A stretch of DNA of 64,000 nt, taken from Gymnorhina tibicen (lineage: Eukaryota > Chordata > Aves > Passeriformes > Artamidae). Each line of letters starts with the position of its first letter. Position 1 is the stretch's first letter. The stretch is from contig VXAZ01007501.1 of assembly GCA_013399875.1 (NCBI GenBank), positions 1,030,155 through 1,094,154 on the forward strand. The letters run 5' to 3'. Of the stretch, positions 12,796 to 25,259 are shown piece by piece. The position numbers and the translations under genes are program-made. The notes under the pieces were generated by a model. That model was not told where the DNA came from and ran no database searches. It saw nothing but the letters and a program-made list of their open reading frames with translations.

Positions 12796-13575
12796 CAGAA
12801 TCATAGAATGGTTCAGGTTGGAAGAGACCCTAAAGGACATCTAGTTCCAAGCCCCCTGCCATGGGCAGGGACGTCTTCCACTCGACCAGTTTGCTCAGAG
12901 CCCCATCCAACCTGGCCTTGAACACATCCAGGCGTGGGGCAACCAAAACTTCTCTGGGTAACATTTTCCAGTGCCTCACCACCCTCACAGTAAAGAAATT
13001 CTTCCTAATATCTAATCTAAACCTACTGTCTATCAGTTTGAAGCCAGTCCCACTAGTCCAGTTACTGTATACTCTTGTAAAAAGTCTCCATCTTTCTTTT
13101 AGGCTCCCTTCAGGTACTGAAAGGTTGCAATTAGGTCACTCCGAAGCCTTCTATTTTCCAGGCTGAACCATCCCAATTCTCTCAGCCTGTCCTCATAGGA
13201 GATCCCTCCATCCCAGTAATCACCTTGGTGACCCTCTCCGGACTCACTCCAGCAAGTCCATGTCCTTCCTGTGCTAGGGACCCCAGAGCTGGATGCAGCA
13301 CTCCAGGCGAAGCTTCATGACAGCAGAGCAGAGGGGCAGAATCCCCTCCCTCACCCTGCTGCCCACGCTGCTTTGGATGCAGCCCAGGACACGTTTGGCT
13401 CTCTGGGCTGTGAGTGCACATTTCCGGGTCCTGTCCAGCCTCCCATCCACCACCACCCTCAAGTCCTTCTCCCCAGGGCTGCTCTCGATCTCCTCATCCC
13501 CCAGCCTGTGTTGATACTGGGGCTTGCCCGTGTCCATGCCAAACATGGTGGTGCATTTTGCAGTTTCCCCTTTTA
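12796..13575 (-). mobile_element. CR1 LINE fragment (3' end plus C-terminal part of ORF2)
   Basis: A 5'-truncated CR1 copy on the minus strand. On the plus strand it opens with cagaatcatagaatggttca, the reverse complement of the CR1 3' terminus, and runs through the 3' untranslated region (ttcttcctaatatctaatct). It then enters the second open frame, where the minus-strand translation at 13274-13546 keeps a readable reverse-transcriptase C-terminal block (YQHRLGDEEIESSPGEKDL and AKRVLGCIQSSVGSRVREGI). The upstream reverse-transcriptase core, the endonuclease and ORF1 are missing, as is usual for CR1. Frame breaks separate this block from the 3' part, so it is inactive. It lies in the TPK1 orientation. 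Confidence 0.93.
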
Positions 13576-13578
13576 CAG

Positions 13579-13715
13579 ACTCACAGAATCACAGAAGAAG
13601 CTGAGTTGGAAGAGACCCACAAGGATCAGTGAGTCCAACTCCCAGCCCTGCACAGCATAATCCCCAAGAGTCACACTATGTGCCCAAGAGTATTGTCTGA
13701 ATGCTTTTTGAACTC
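13579..13715 (-). mobile_element. Short CR1 LINE 3' end
   Basis: A second, severely 5'-truncated CR1 tail on the minus strand. On the plus strand it begins cacagaatcacagaagaagc, runs through ggaagagacccacaaggatc and fades after gtctgaatgctttttgaact. It abuts the 5' truncation point of the larger CR1 copy at 12796-13575 in the same orientation, but its 3' sequence differs, so it is probably a separate insertion of another subfamily. Confidence 0.85.
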
Positions 13716-14898
13716 ATTTATTCACAGATCATGAATTTCTAGTCTGTAGTGAATAGTATTAATCCAAAGCTTTTTATTTTATTTTCACTTCCCAATCTGT
13801 AATTTAAAGATTCCTGAGCATTTTTCTTGAGCGGTTTTCCTAGAGATGAACAGCCATCACACATTTCTCCATTCTAAAAAATGGGGTAGAATATGGAAAT
13901 AAAACCCCACAGTGCCCAGAGAGAGATTAAAACCCTGCTCTACACACTCCTCCAGCCCTCCCCTCACAGTCTGAAACCTTTTGTTCTAACCATTTGATCC
14001 CAAATCCATCAGGGAAGATTTCAGGCAAATTTCATTCTCATACATGAATTAGCAGCAGACTAAGTCGACTACCTCACATGGATCAAACACTTACTCTTGT
14101 GCAAGTACAGCCTGCTGCAAAGGTAAGCTGGCCTATCAAGGCAAACTCTGAATTTGCAGAAACCTGCTGTCCAAGATGCCAGGGTAAAGAACTGTGCTCA
14201 TCACAAAAGCCTAAACAAGTAGGTAGGTGAAGTTTTAAATAACAAGCAGTCAGGTAAAGGCAGAACTTTGAGCCCTAAGACCTAAGAAAAGTGAGTTTAC
14301 ATTTATGCTGCTCACTGGAAATAAATTAACACAGGCAGGAATTTATCCAATAACTCATTAAGGAGGGCACTCCACTGGTGTAGCAGAAGTAGTTGACTGT
14401 AATTCAATGCTTCAGTGGGTGAGGAAAGAGACAGACTTCTCCATCTGCAGCTTTCCTCTAAAAATGTAAAGTCATCTCACACAAATAGCACACAGAGAAA
14501 CTCTCTCTAGAAAGTATGTGGGTACCCACCAGGTAGGAATCATGGTAAATTAATCTTTATTTCCCTGTAGCTCACCATGCAAAAGAAGTCACAGATTTTT
14601 CAGGAAGTTTTATCTTAGTTTCTAGATGCTGTCATCTCTAGCAACATATGATCTATTTCATCACCTGATACTATGGAAAGTCACCCTGTGCAGGACTCGG
14701 GCAGTACTGCACCTCTTGTGTTTACTTTAAGCATTAGTACAGTGCCACAAAGCATGGCTTCTGAGCTTTGCAGGTGCTTCACAACTGAAGCCTCAAAGAA
14801 AGCAATGGAGCCAGAATCACTTAATGACCAATGGGAGCACTAATGGCTTGGATCTTACAATGCTCTATCACACAAAAACTCAAAGGGATTTAATTTAC
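13716..14898 (-). other. TPK1: TPK1 intron start, downstream of the GDFDS exon
   Basis: Intron sequence between the CR1 pair and the exon donor at 14898/14899. The donor on the minus strand is GTCAAG|gtaaat. Nothing else is recognised here. Confidence 0.7.
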
Positions 14899-14971
14899 CT
14901 TGACCTTGTAGTACTCCTTGACTTCAGGCAGAATGGAATCAAAATCACCACTGATGTAATCAGGCAAGAAG
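14899..14971 (-). CDS. TPK1: Thiamin pyrophosphokinase 1, internal coding exon with GDFDS motif
   Basis: TPK1 transfers pyrophosphate from ATP to thiamine, giving thiamine pyrophosphate and AMP in the cytosol. This 73-bp exon supplies the last base of a serine codon split by the upstream intron, then 24 codons beginning [17 protein letters not shown] and ending KEYYKVK. It matches the vertebrate TPK1 segment [22 protein letters not shown] nearly residue for residue. GDFDS is the family motif whose acidic residues sit at the ATP/metal site. The acceptor reads tcctttcag|C and the donor CAAG|gtaaat on the minus strand, and the exon ends in phase 0. Differences from the mammalian protein as I recall it are N to S just before GDFDS and R to L just after DSI. 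There is no stop or frameshift, so the exon appears functional. A plus-strand open frame over it is only a shadow. Confidence 0.96.
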
Positions 14972-17900
14972 CTGAAAGGAAAGCAATGAGCAGTGAAATG
15001 AAAAATTAATCCATCTCAGTATATTTAATATTTATTTTCTCAGGAGTACTAAGGGGTACAAGCATTAATCTTCTAAAAGGAATATGAGTTCCTTAAAAGC
15101 ATGTTAAAACAAGAGTTGATGTGAGGTGATACAAAATAAGGTAACAGACAAAATGTAAAACTGGTAAATCTATTGTCTCTTTGCTGAGGGGGCTGCACAT
15201 TGATTAGATGCTTATATATCTCTCTGGGTCAGTAAAACTTGCATTTGCCTGGTCCTAGAAAGACAACTCTCAAATGTCTTTCAAATGTATCATTCAGTCA
15301 GCAAAGTGTTTGAAATAGCATATCTGAGTGCTGTACATCAATCCTCAGAGGATATCATTTGTCAGAACATGATGATGATGATGCTTCTTGGACAGCTGGT
15401 ATGCCATAAATGTTTCAAGGATTTGTATTTTAGTTGTTAGTGATGTCATCTCATTTCTACTCTTCTTGATTATTAAAAATATTCCCAAAATATGGAAGCC
15501 AAATGCTCAGTGATTTTTAACTCACATGAACTTAATTTCAACTCCTAACCATCGCTCATACAGTAATATTGCTGCAAAGCACATGGAAATAATTTTGTGG
15601 TATTTATCTCATCTTGCCACGTGTAGCTTTTTAATTGCAGAATGCTTAAAAATACTTATTACATGAATTTGTGTCAAATTCATAATGAAACTTCCACTGT
15701 GCTATAGCAAGAACAGTGTAAGAATATCTTTTGAAAAAACCCACAATACCCCCCAAAAAACTCAACACAGCTTTCCATCTTGCACAATTTCTTGAGTTTT
15801 AAGAAGCAGTTGACAGGTGAGAGAGTGTTACCACTGTTTCAACAGATAAGGCTGCACTGAGTTTTGAAAGTAAAGGTGTGATTTTGGTTAACTCCATGGC
15901 TACCATACTTTACAAGGGGGATGAGAATTCATCAGCAAATTAGTTTCCAGTTCAAACTGAGTTACAAGGAATTGAAGCAAAATATATTGGAACATATTTT
16001 TTCTGCCATGTGATTTTAGAAGAATGCTGCAGGGTCTAGAAAATCCTTGTATCAGTAAAACTTACACAAATCTCATGTTCTGGGTCTGTACAAAGATTTC
16101 AAAAGAGACGCGTGGTCACTGGCCACCATTTTATTTGAAAACTGAAAGCTGCTTCAGCAGAAGCTGGTAAGTACAATTGCTGCGAGTTAGGTCATGTGCA
16201 ACTATGGCATTTCAAATTCCCTGCTCTCTACTATTACTAAGGTTGTTATAAAAGGATATGTTCTAAAAATAATCCCTCCAGAAGTGGTGGTCCCACACAC
16301 TCGCAGTGGTGGGAAGTGCAGTCCCTTCTGCACTGGGTTTGACTGAGGACACAGGAATCAAGTAGGAGAAATGCAAATACTTCAGTGCTCTGTTTCATAT
16401 GCCTCCATCAGTGTGGTTCAAAACTAAACAGAAAATTAGGTTTGCTCCTTCATTGTAAGACTGACTTTCCCAATGTACAAAAAATACCACATTTTCAAAA
16501 GTTAAAATTTAAATAGCTGTTTTTTACCTTTCCATGAGTTTCCTAATGAAATATTTACTGAATACAACAAGCCTAAAAACCTGCAGGTATTCTCTTTCAA
16601 TTTGTTATTTTCTAATTATTTCTTCCTGATTGAAACGGAGCCATTAAAAGTAAACTCACTCTAGGCATTTCAGTGGTGGCCCTGAATGCAAGCCCTGGAA
16701 GTGTTCCAGCAGGCTGGGCAGGAAGAACAGCAGCCAGTTGTCATGGAAAGCCAGCTTGGTATGACAATGACATCCACTGTGATGAAAAATCTGTTTATCT
16801 TACTGAAATGCTGTATATAAATCCAAAAGTGTCTTTCTTTTTTTTCCCCTCTACAGCAGCTACAGATCACAGTGCTTTTAAATAATCAACTATTTCTCCT
16901 GAATGCTTCAAGAGACGTAAGTGGGAGCAGAATTAGCCAAAAAAATGTATCTTCTAAGAATCAAATGCTCCTTCCCAGCTTTTGTTCTCATCCAAAGTAA
17001 AACAATTTCCAACAAAAAGCTAGTCGGAATTTTTCCAAGCAGAAGGAACAAGCATTTCAGTTGCACCTCCCATGGACTCTGCTGGGGCTCCTGGCTGCAC
17101 TTCCTGAACACGTCTCCTCTGCCAGGAAGCTCTATGTCCATTTTCAAAATATCCTCTCTAAATGACTCTCTTGGAGCAACCACAAAACCAGAAATGACTA
17201 AAGGGAATAAGGAATTGTGGCTGGGAACTTCAAAATTTCGAGAGATCTAGGCCTCCCATTAATGACTACGAAGAGAAGAATTCCTTCTTGTTTTCTCCTT
17301 CCCTTTGAGAAACACCAGAAACAAGGAAAGTTCAAAAAGTCATGCTTGATGAATTAAAAAAAAATTAGTAAATCTCAACTCCACTGTCTGCCTCACAGAC
17401 ATGAAATAGTATGTCTGCTCTATCTTCAGAGGGAGGATAGCTGCTCTTTGTGATTTGTTGACTGTGCAAACCAAGAAAAGTAAGGCAACATACAGTATAG
17501 AGTCAAAGGCTGCTTTTGACACAGTCCTTTTTGAGTTCCGTGGAACAAACTGCCTGATCCAGGTGAGCAGATTTGAGTCAAGGCTCTTTCCAGTTAACAC
17601 AAGTGAACAAAGTTCATTGTGTGAAGACTTCTCCTTGACTGATTATCCTCAGAGATTAGCACTGATACAGAAATAGGGGAAATAGTTGAGAGAGAGGTAT
17701 ATGGAAAAAGCTTAATACTTAAGTAACTCAAGAATATTTTGTAATAATTGGTTTTCACTTGTTTGCTTTCATATAGTTTTGTATTTACTCCTGAGTACAG
17801 GCTCTAGAGAAGGAGAACAAGCTCAGGAGAATCACACATCAAGCTTACTTCTATGTGAGTGGAAGAAATTATGTCAGGAAAAAAATCACATGAAGGGCCT

Positions 17901-20734
17901 CTCCATAAAAGTTAAAACAGTTGCCCTCATTTAATGTACAGATAAAAACCAGGTATTATATTAGTCTAACCCATGTTTTCCTGTCCTCTGAACTCAAATC
18001 CATGAATAATTCTTATTCTGATGCATAACTGTATTGAAGATGACATGTTTCAGTGACATATCTGGCACACATCCTTTAGTGAAGGAGTTTAACTTTTTGC
18101 CCACGATGGCAAAATATGTCTTTAATTCCTAGTGCAATTTAAAATTTTAATTTCTAAACAGTTCAGATGATGCAGTCTATTCCATTTCAGAACTATATTT
18201 TATCAGTCTCATTAGCTATTAATTATCACTATGCATATAAGGTCATGACCAGCTCAGCTGGCTTGATTCTCTGCTGCTTTATACTGACATTTATCAGGAG
18301 TGAGCCAAATCCTTAATCCTAATGGGACTGAAAGTATAAAATTCATGTGAGATCAGACTAGTCTACCAAGTCTTTTCCAGAGCTTTCTGTGTCAAGCAGG
18401 AGAATACCAAGTACTGGGCAACAAAAAAATCGTCAACAGGTTTGGGCCAACTGGAGTTTTTCTTACTCTTCTCAATCTCTTTTGGTTTTTCTGGGTGTTG
18501 AGGGGTTTATTTTGTTTGCATTTAGGTTGTTGCTTTTTGTTGTTGTTTGGAGTTGCCTTTTTTTTTCCTCATCAGGGTATTTTAGAATCATACTACAACC
18601 ATCTAAAATGAGTGTGGAGTCAGGAGGGCCAGGATTACTTTCAGATAAGGACCCAAAGGCACTTCCATACCAGACTGCTTATCTTTTAGCTATGTAACTT
18701 TTTCTTAAAATAAAAACCTCGTAGTTTCCATATGAAACCTTCAAAGGTTTAGCTAGCTTATGAAGAAAAAACAACACTATTTCTCAGCAGTTTGGAGATG
18801 GATCCCACCTAGATGATTTATAGAAATTGGATAAAGGCTGAATATTGACTGAACAGTTTTATGAACTCCCAGGATGCTAGGCTGGAAAACAGGGGGGATA
18901 AAAGAGATTCCAGCAAGTTTGACATAGTTTCCAGATACCCCAATAAATTTTTAGCCACCAGTACCACAAAGCAGCAACTGATTCTTATCACAGACAGATT
19001 ACAAAATAAATAGAAGCTATTTAAACTCTGAGGTTCTTATGCTAAACAAGCACAACTGTGCCTTTTGCCTTCAAGTAATACATCTAACAGACACAGCAGT
19101 ATTGTTTTTAAATATTCAACACTAATGAACAGTGTGTTAAATTTAAAACATCAGAATACTTGGTTCTTTATTCACTCACTTTAAGAATTCAGTGCGAAGT
19201 GTTAAATATGCATTTTCACACAGTTATGAAAAAGAAAAAAAACACACAAAAACCCCCACAAAACCATCACACTAGCAGTTTATACTAAAAAACCCATGCT
19301 GCCTTCTTAAATAAAATGCTTGGGCATAACTGCTCAGTTCTATCATTAATTCAAAGTTACAGTTTCCTAGTACTATTGATTTTTCTTGTGATGCAGCTCC
19401 TTTAGCACATAATTGCATGCAATTAACCTTTTTTAAACAAATGTTAGCATCAGAGACATGAACATTTAAAGGCAGTATCTGCAAACCCTTCGATTCCTTC
19501 AGCTACAGCACAGAAAATAATCCCATGCAGACAAACCGTGTGTCCCCCCCCCAGCTGCATCATCTGAGGGCACAGAGTTGGTTCCTTATGTTTTTTCTTC
19601 ACTACTAAAAATGGGTGTCTTTTACCCTGGACTAATAGGCACACACAAGCTACATCCCTGTGGAAAAAAAATCAGTGACGATAAAATGCTGCAAACTGAA
19701 CATGAAGCAGTCAGCTCTGACTTTTGTAAGCATCTAGTACTTGGGAATACAGAAGATAAAATTCTCTAGCACTGCTTCAGGATAAGTATTAAAACCACAG
19801 TTTAACAAAAAAACCCCAATAAACAAAAATTAATGCTCCCAACTCTGTTTGCTAACTGTTAAGGTGCACTTTCAGCTCGCTCTCCTGACGTCTTGACAAG
19901 AAGAGTAAGTGAGGACTGTTCTCATCAGAAGGGTGTTAAGTCTGTTTAAATCTGTTAAAAGTATACTGTTATCTGCTGTGAAGATCAAAGTGCCTCTTTA
20001 ACTCTCAGAGACATGTACAGCACAAGCAGACGTCTTTTATATATTGTCTCAGAGCAGCATATTCAGATGCACCAAGTAGCTGTACAGAGGTGAGTTCCTG
20101 GGTAAAGGAGAAATGTCAGATAGTGAGATATATTCAGAGTTAATGTCTGTTCAATCTATAAATACCTTCATGCATTACCTGCAAGGTTACCACAAGAAAG
20201 GGTCACACCTGCAGCTCAGAAGCCAAACACTAAAATACCAATACAATTAATGAATTCAAACTGGTCATAGAAAAGAATTTTGGTTTGGTCCATCTTGAAT
20301 AGATGCCACGAATGATTGCATAACTTATTATTATCATGAGGCCTTTAAAAAAGAGCTAAACCCCAGTCCGTAGCTTGTCCACCCTCTACTTCCCAATCAA
20401 GACTCTCTGGAAGTCAGAAAGCTTACTTTTTCTGACTCCATGGTTCCCATCACTGCTATTTTGATCCCCAAAGCCTCCCTTATCACTGTACAATGTTTGT
20501 ACAGTGGCACTGTACCTGGTACTGACATGGTGGCACTGACAATGATGTGCTAGTTCTGTATGAACTTGGAGAGAAAAAAGAACATTAACAAAAAAATCCC
20601 CAACAATTTCCCGCACCTTCTTCAAAGACCTTAATAAACCCTAATGTTCATTATGCAATTCCTTACACAAAAAAATTCCTGAACAGCATTTCACACACTA
20701 CAATAAATCCAGGTATGATTTAATAAGACTTAAG

Positions 20735-20753
20735 AAAAAAAAAAGGGGGGGGG
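20735..20753. repeat. A10G9 homopolymer junction
   Basis: Ten A residues followed directly by nine G residues. This is a simple-sequence slippage site and could also be prone to assembly error. Confidence 0.9.
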
Positions 20754-23716
20754 TACAACAATAGTACTGTAAACACCAATTTAACAAAGAAAGCAAGTAT
20801 ATGCATACATCAAGCTATACACAGAGAACCTGAATTCTTTGCACAGACTGTTAGCAAATCTTTATATTACAGTCAGATAGTTCTGTGGTTAAAAGTACTT
20901 GAAATATTTGGCAACCTTGAAAAACAGCCTCTTTTTTCCTTACTTTTTAAAGAGCTTAGTGTTGAAGAGCATGTAAGTATTATTTCATTTGCAAACCCTA
21001 CGATTTAAAGGAAAAGATAAAAGTGTGTGATGATATGAAGGCAATAATGCATTCATTTATGCTTGTCTGGTATGCAGTGTCACCTTGCAAATAATAAAAA
21101 AAAATCTAAAAAAAATTGAGGAACATATTACCTTCAGCTCAAACTGCTATGCAAAGCACACATCAGGGGGACATCTTCTGCAGGGGAGAGCCAACTTTCT
21201 CCCATTATCATTACAAATCTGAAGAAGCTTACAGCCTGCCTCAAAACCTTATCTCTCAGTGACAAACATGCGTATTAATCATAGCTACAACTGTTGCATT
21301 TTTCTTTTTAATAGTCAGTATTTGAAACTTTTCTCCAGTTGCAATCGATACAAAATACGAATGAATGCGTACAAAATAAAGTCATGCTCTGAGATTTAAG
21401 AACTGCTCACTTGTTTCCCATGGTGCTGAACATCCTCCTGTGTTCAGGTAAGTATATGTACTTCATGAAAAACCCAGTGTGCACAGAACAAGCAACTCTC
21501 AGGGACTGCTGCTAAGTACCTGTGGTTTTGTTTTTATTACTCATAGACTGAAGTATTTCTTAAAATAAAGGATACCTGGCAGCAATATATGATCTTAGAG
21601 CAAATTAAAGCTGAAGCTCTTCAGCACAACTCAGCATTGCACAGGCTCAAGCACCATGCCTTGCTGTTGGATCTTTGGCAAAAGGAATTTAAAAAAATAG
21701 AGCTGAGCCCTGAGTTTTCATCCTTGCACAGGGCAGCATGGCTCAGGGCAGCACATTAACTCAGTGGCAGAAAATGCTCCAGTGCCTCAGCACGAGTCAC
21801 CCACAAGCACATGATTTTGAATGCTAGAAAAGCATAAATACTTGTCCGGAAGTGCCAGACTCCAGTCTTCTAGGACCCAAAGCCAGAGGAAAGGGGAGAG
21901 AAGATAAGCACGGTAGCCTCTGACAGGTGAGAGTCTCTGACTCACTGAGAAGACAGAGGCTGACATGACACCCAAAATGGTTTTCCCTCTTCATGTCAGA
22001 GCAACAGACAGCAGAATTTGCTCAAAAAATTGAGGAAAATCAGCCATTACATTAAAGAAATGTAAATTATTTATTAACATTTTATACTGCCTGTGAAGAA
22101 TCAAAGGGGTGTGATCTAAAATGTGGTAAACTTAGGGCAGTCACAAACTACGCAAACAGATTTAGAAACCAGTCTCAAAAAGACGGCACTAGAAGCCACA
22201 GAAGGGTCAGGGCTTCATGGAGTGCCACCCAAGTTAGATGGGTGTTGCTACAAGGTGACACACTTTTCCAAGACAAGATAAATGATTACTCTTCTTTCCC
22301 AGAAGTTCTAGAAACATGCATATCACAGTTTTCCACCTAAACAGAGTTACTAACAATGCGTACAGTGTGGCTTGAAAACTCAACTGTACAATTTTAAAAG
22401 TCAGTTTTAATGACTAGTATTGAAACTCTTGGCGTCCTTTCTCTGAGCTTTCACACCACTAAGAACACTTCAAAGTCAAGTACAATCAAACAGTAGGAAG
22501 TTACATATGAAAGATGTTCACTGGGATTTCCTTGCTTCCATTACTTTACTTACTCTCACCTGAGTACCTTAAATACCTGCCCCGAGTTTAGCACCTGTTT
22601 ACATACTTAAAAAACCAGGGAAAAAGATCTTTGTAAGGGAGGTTGAACTTGACAAAGCCCTTTGCTTCTTCAGGCTAGAAACTGAAGTAAGTAGCTTACA
22701 GAGAAATCCTCTGAAACCCTTTCTACTCAATGAGTCATGAGTGCAATGAGAAGAGATTTATCCCCTTACTGAGTAACTTGTTCCAAGCAGGTAAGAGTAA
22801 ATCTGCAGGTTTTCAAAAGCCTGTATTATGCTTCTCCTGTTTAGGCCTGCATTTTCTTTTTTGATTTTCATGTACACATCATTGTGTAGATGGATACTCT
22901 GTTTTGTGGCCAGAAAAGAGACACCTCTACACTTAGATAAGTAGGATGACCAGCATGAAAAGTGAATTGTCACATAAAAATTTATTTTAAAAACACCTAC
23001 ATAGAAGATAAGAAGTCTTCAGAAGAAAACCAGAACATCTGATTACAACAAAATTACTGAAAGGCAAAGTTGATTCCGTACAGTTATTGAAAATGCTTCC
23101 TATCCTAGGCTCTGATTGCCTGTAGAGCAGCCCCTGAGCAAGCCATTTTTATTTTTGGTGAAGATGTGCTTGAGTACCAAACATATTAATATGAATCCTT
23201 CACGTTTCGAGCCCTTACACTGATACGGTACATAATATTTTGCAGAAAAACAATGTATTGAGGATCCTGAAAACAGCCAGACTATACAGAGGAAAGAAAC
23301 GTTATCACTTAATGTTTTTAGGGGGTATGAGCCCACGTGGCAAGGAATGGAGAAAAGACACATAACAGCAGACAGCTGTTTGAAGTCTGTTGTCTCTGTA
23401 TGGCTGAAACTGGGTAAGTCACTGGGAGGCAGAAGTTTTGCTAAACCTTTTACTGCTGACCTCTGCTGCAGCTTCTCCAGAGCTGACAGAGAACCAGGAT
23501 ATTCCAGCAGAGCATTAGCATTTCAAAAGGTACCTGCACCTCTTGCCTAGCACAGCACAGCAGCATTAATTACAGAGGCAGCAGAAGATAAATGTGCATA
23601 CAAAATGAGAGTTGGGCTCTATTTGATGCTGAGTAACCTCTACCAAAAAGCACCCTCACTTTCATCAGATCAACTCAAGGGAGTATTTTCCAATTTCTAC
23701 ACAATTTAGCTGTACA

Positions 23717-24016
23717 ATGGATGACCCTATTTCATTTTCTGGAACTTGTGATTTAGACAACAACATATTGCAGAGTTTAATAGAAATTCTTTTAAGGTTT
23801 GTACTAACTGAAAAGATGAAAAGTAGGCCTCAAGCTCTGAAGGAATTGGTGGAAAACTGTTTAGTATACCAGCGTTTCTGTCTTCAGTGGCCTGGAGCAT
23901 CACAGCTGGGTAAAGCTCCTGCAGCTGGAAGAGATCCTACTCACTGTAATCTTTGTTTTGCCGTTCTGACTGTGTCACCACCTCTACAGAGTCAAGGTAC
24001 CAGTGCCATATTCTAG
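23717..24016 (+). other. Unproven 99-codon open frame
   Basis: An ATG-started frame with a protein-like first half: CDLDNNILQSLIEILLRF, an amphipathic helix-like segment, then LKELVENCLVYQRFCLQWPG. It is open upstream of the ATG back to a TGA about 70 bases away. Candidate splice signals flank it: an acceptor-like caatttag just before, and a donor-like G|GTAAAG at about 23909 after the QWPGASQL region. The strand is opposite to TPK1. I do not recognise the family and the length is within chance range, so it may be an exon of an unknown or antisense transcript, an old gene fragment, or nothing. Confidence 0.2.
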
Positions 24017-24732
24017 TTAGCAAAGTCAGCAGGTTTACAGTTATGAATACACACAGGCAGTTCTCTCTTTCACAAGATTAAAAGTGTTTCAAACGACCAT
24101 TTTCATGAGCACCGCTGCAATTAAAATGCCTCTGATAAAGCTCTAATTAAAGAATAAAACCACCTTTTATAGTTACTTGACATATGGATGAAATTAAGAA
24201 ACAAAATAAAGCTGCTACTCTCATGTATCAATAAATCTGCCTTCTGATCACAGCCTGATGTACTCAACTGAAATAGTTTTTCTAGCCGGGTTTTATTTGT
24301 TCAACTTTTTATAAGGGATAAAGAATGAGGGACTGACAAAATGTGTTCATCTAGGGACAAATCAGCTCTCTTGACATTTTCTTCTGTAAAACATTTAAAC
24401 TGCTATACCAAACAGATAAGTTCATACCTATGCTCTGCACCTTTATAGATGCAAAAGGATGTCTGGTTGACGGTGACTTGCTGGACACAAATTTTTATTT
24501 CTTTCCACTGCTCATTAGTGAACAAACCTACATGTAATATAGCAATGTAAGGAAACCTGCTGCAGTGTCACCCTGGCCACTATACAGGCTGTCCGCTTTC
24601 CCAAAGACTCCCAAGTACAAGGAAATGCAGTTCTAGCTGTTAAAATTCTCCTTTAGCTTAGCTGCAGTCAGGTTCCTCCTGGAAGTCAGAACAGCTTCCA
24701 ATGCCTCCTGAAAAAAAAACCTGTTCTAGAAG

Positions 24733-25254
24733 TGTCCTAGGTTACAGTGTATTCTATTACCATGAGCTGTTGAAACCAGGTGCAGCAATGTTCCTTGCCT
24801 CCTCCCTCCGGACTATCTCCTGTTAATGGCCCATCAGTGCCTTGCCCCATGACTCACCATCCCATTGTGAGATGCTCCGCCCAGGGGGAAGGAGCCAAGC
24901 ATTCCCACCTGGATAAAATCTGGGGTTTGGAACAGCAGAGGCAGCCTTACCTACTGGGATCCCAGAGGATGAGATCTACACCACGGGACTTTCTAAGGAA
25001 GACCAGACCCTCCTACACCACCACTGGACCTTCAGAGGAAGACCAGACCCTTCAACAGAACCATCACTCCAGGAGGACTGCAGTCACCATTCAATTGGAC
25101 TGTTACCAACCCCCTCATTGTCAGGGGGTCAGGTTTGTGGTCTGACTTTGTCAGTAGGTTGTTCTTTTTGTACTACTGCATTTATTTTATTTTTTTCTAT
25201 TAAATTGTATTTCTGACTTGGAGTCTCTCACTAGTTTTCTTTCAAACTGGTACA
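24733..25254 (+). mobile_element. Solo LTR of an endogenous retrovirus (5-bp target duplication)
   Basis: A 522-bp element that begins TGTCC and ends GGTACA, giving the LTR TG...CA ends with a short imperfect terminal inverted repeat. It is flanked by the perfect 5-bp direct repeat agaag (24728-24732 and 25255-25259). A 5-bp duplication is typical of ERVL-class proviruses. Orientation is plus by internal order: a GC-box-like ctccgcccag near 24875, a TATA-like gataaaa at 24912-24918 and a poly(A) signal attaaa at 25199-25204. Two imperfect 40-bp units at about 24996-25051 each carry aggaagaccagaccct. No retroviral internal region remains on either side, so it arose by recombination between the two LTRs of a provirus. 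It is antisense to TPK1. The family name was not determined. Confidence 0.9.
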
Positions 25255-25259
25255 AGAAG

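Larger units (their letters stand above)
14972..24727. other. Intron stretch, nothing recognised apart from simple runs
   Basis: A+T-rich, with T/G-rich sequence at about 18480-18560, A/C-rich tracts near 15735-15770, 19235-19265 and 19805-19830, a C9 run near 19542, and an A10G9 junction at 20735-20753. A 99-codon plus-strand open frame at 23717-24016 is listed separately as unproven. Confidence 0.55.

Noticed and set aside
13271..13660. 129-codon plus-strand open frame
   Set aside because: Antisense shadow of the CR1 ORF2 fragment, whose real frame is on the minus strand.
1..14898. Next TPK1 exon (segment like TPDQDHTDFTKCL)
   Set aside because: Searched by eye on the minus strand for its reverse complement and not found; it probably lies beyond the left edge.
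14824..15009. Plus-strand open frame over the TPK1 exon
   Set aside because: The exon on the minus strand matches TPK1 with correct splice sites, so the plus-strand frame is a shadow.
24780..25145. 121-codon plus-strand open frame
   Set aside because: It lies wholly inside the solo LTR at 24733-25254 and is compositional.
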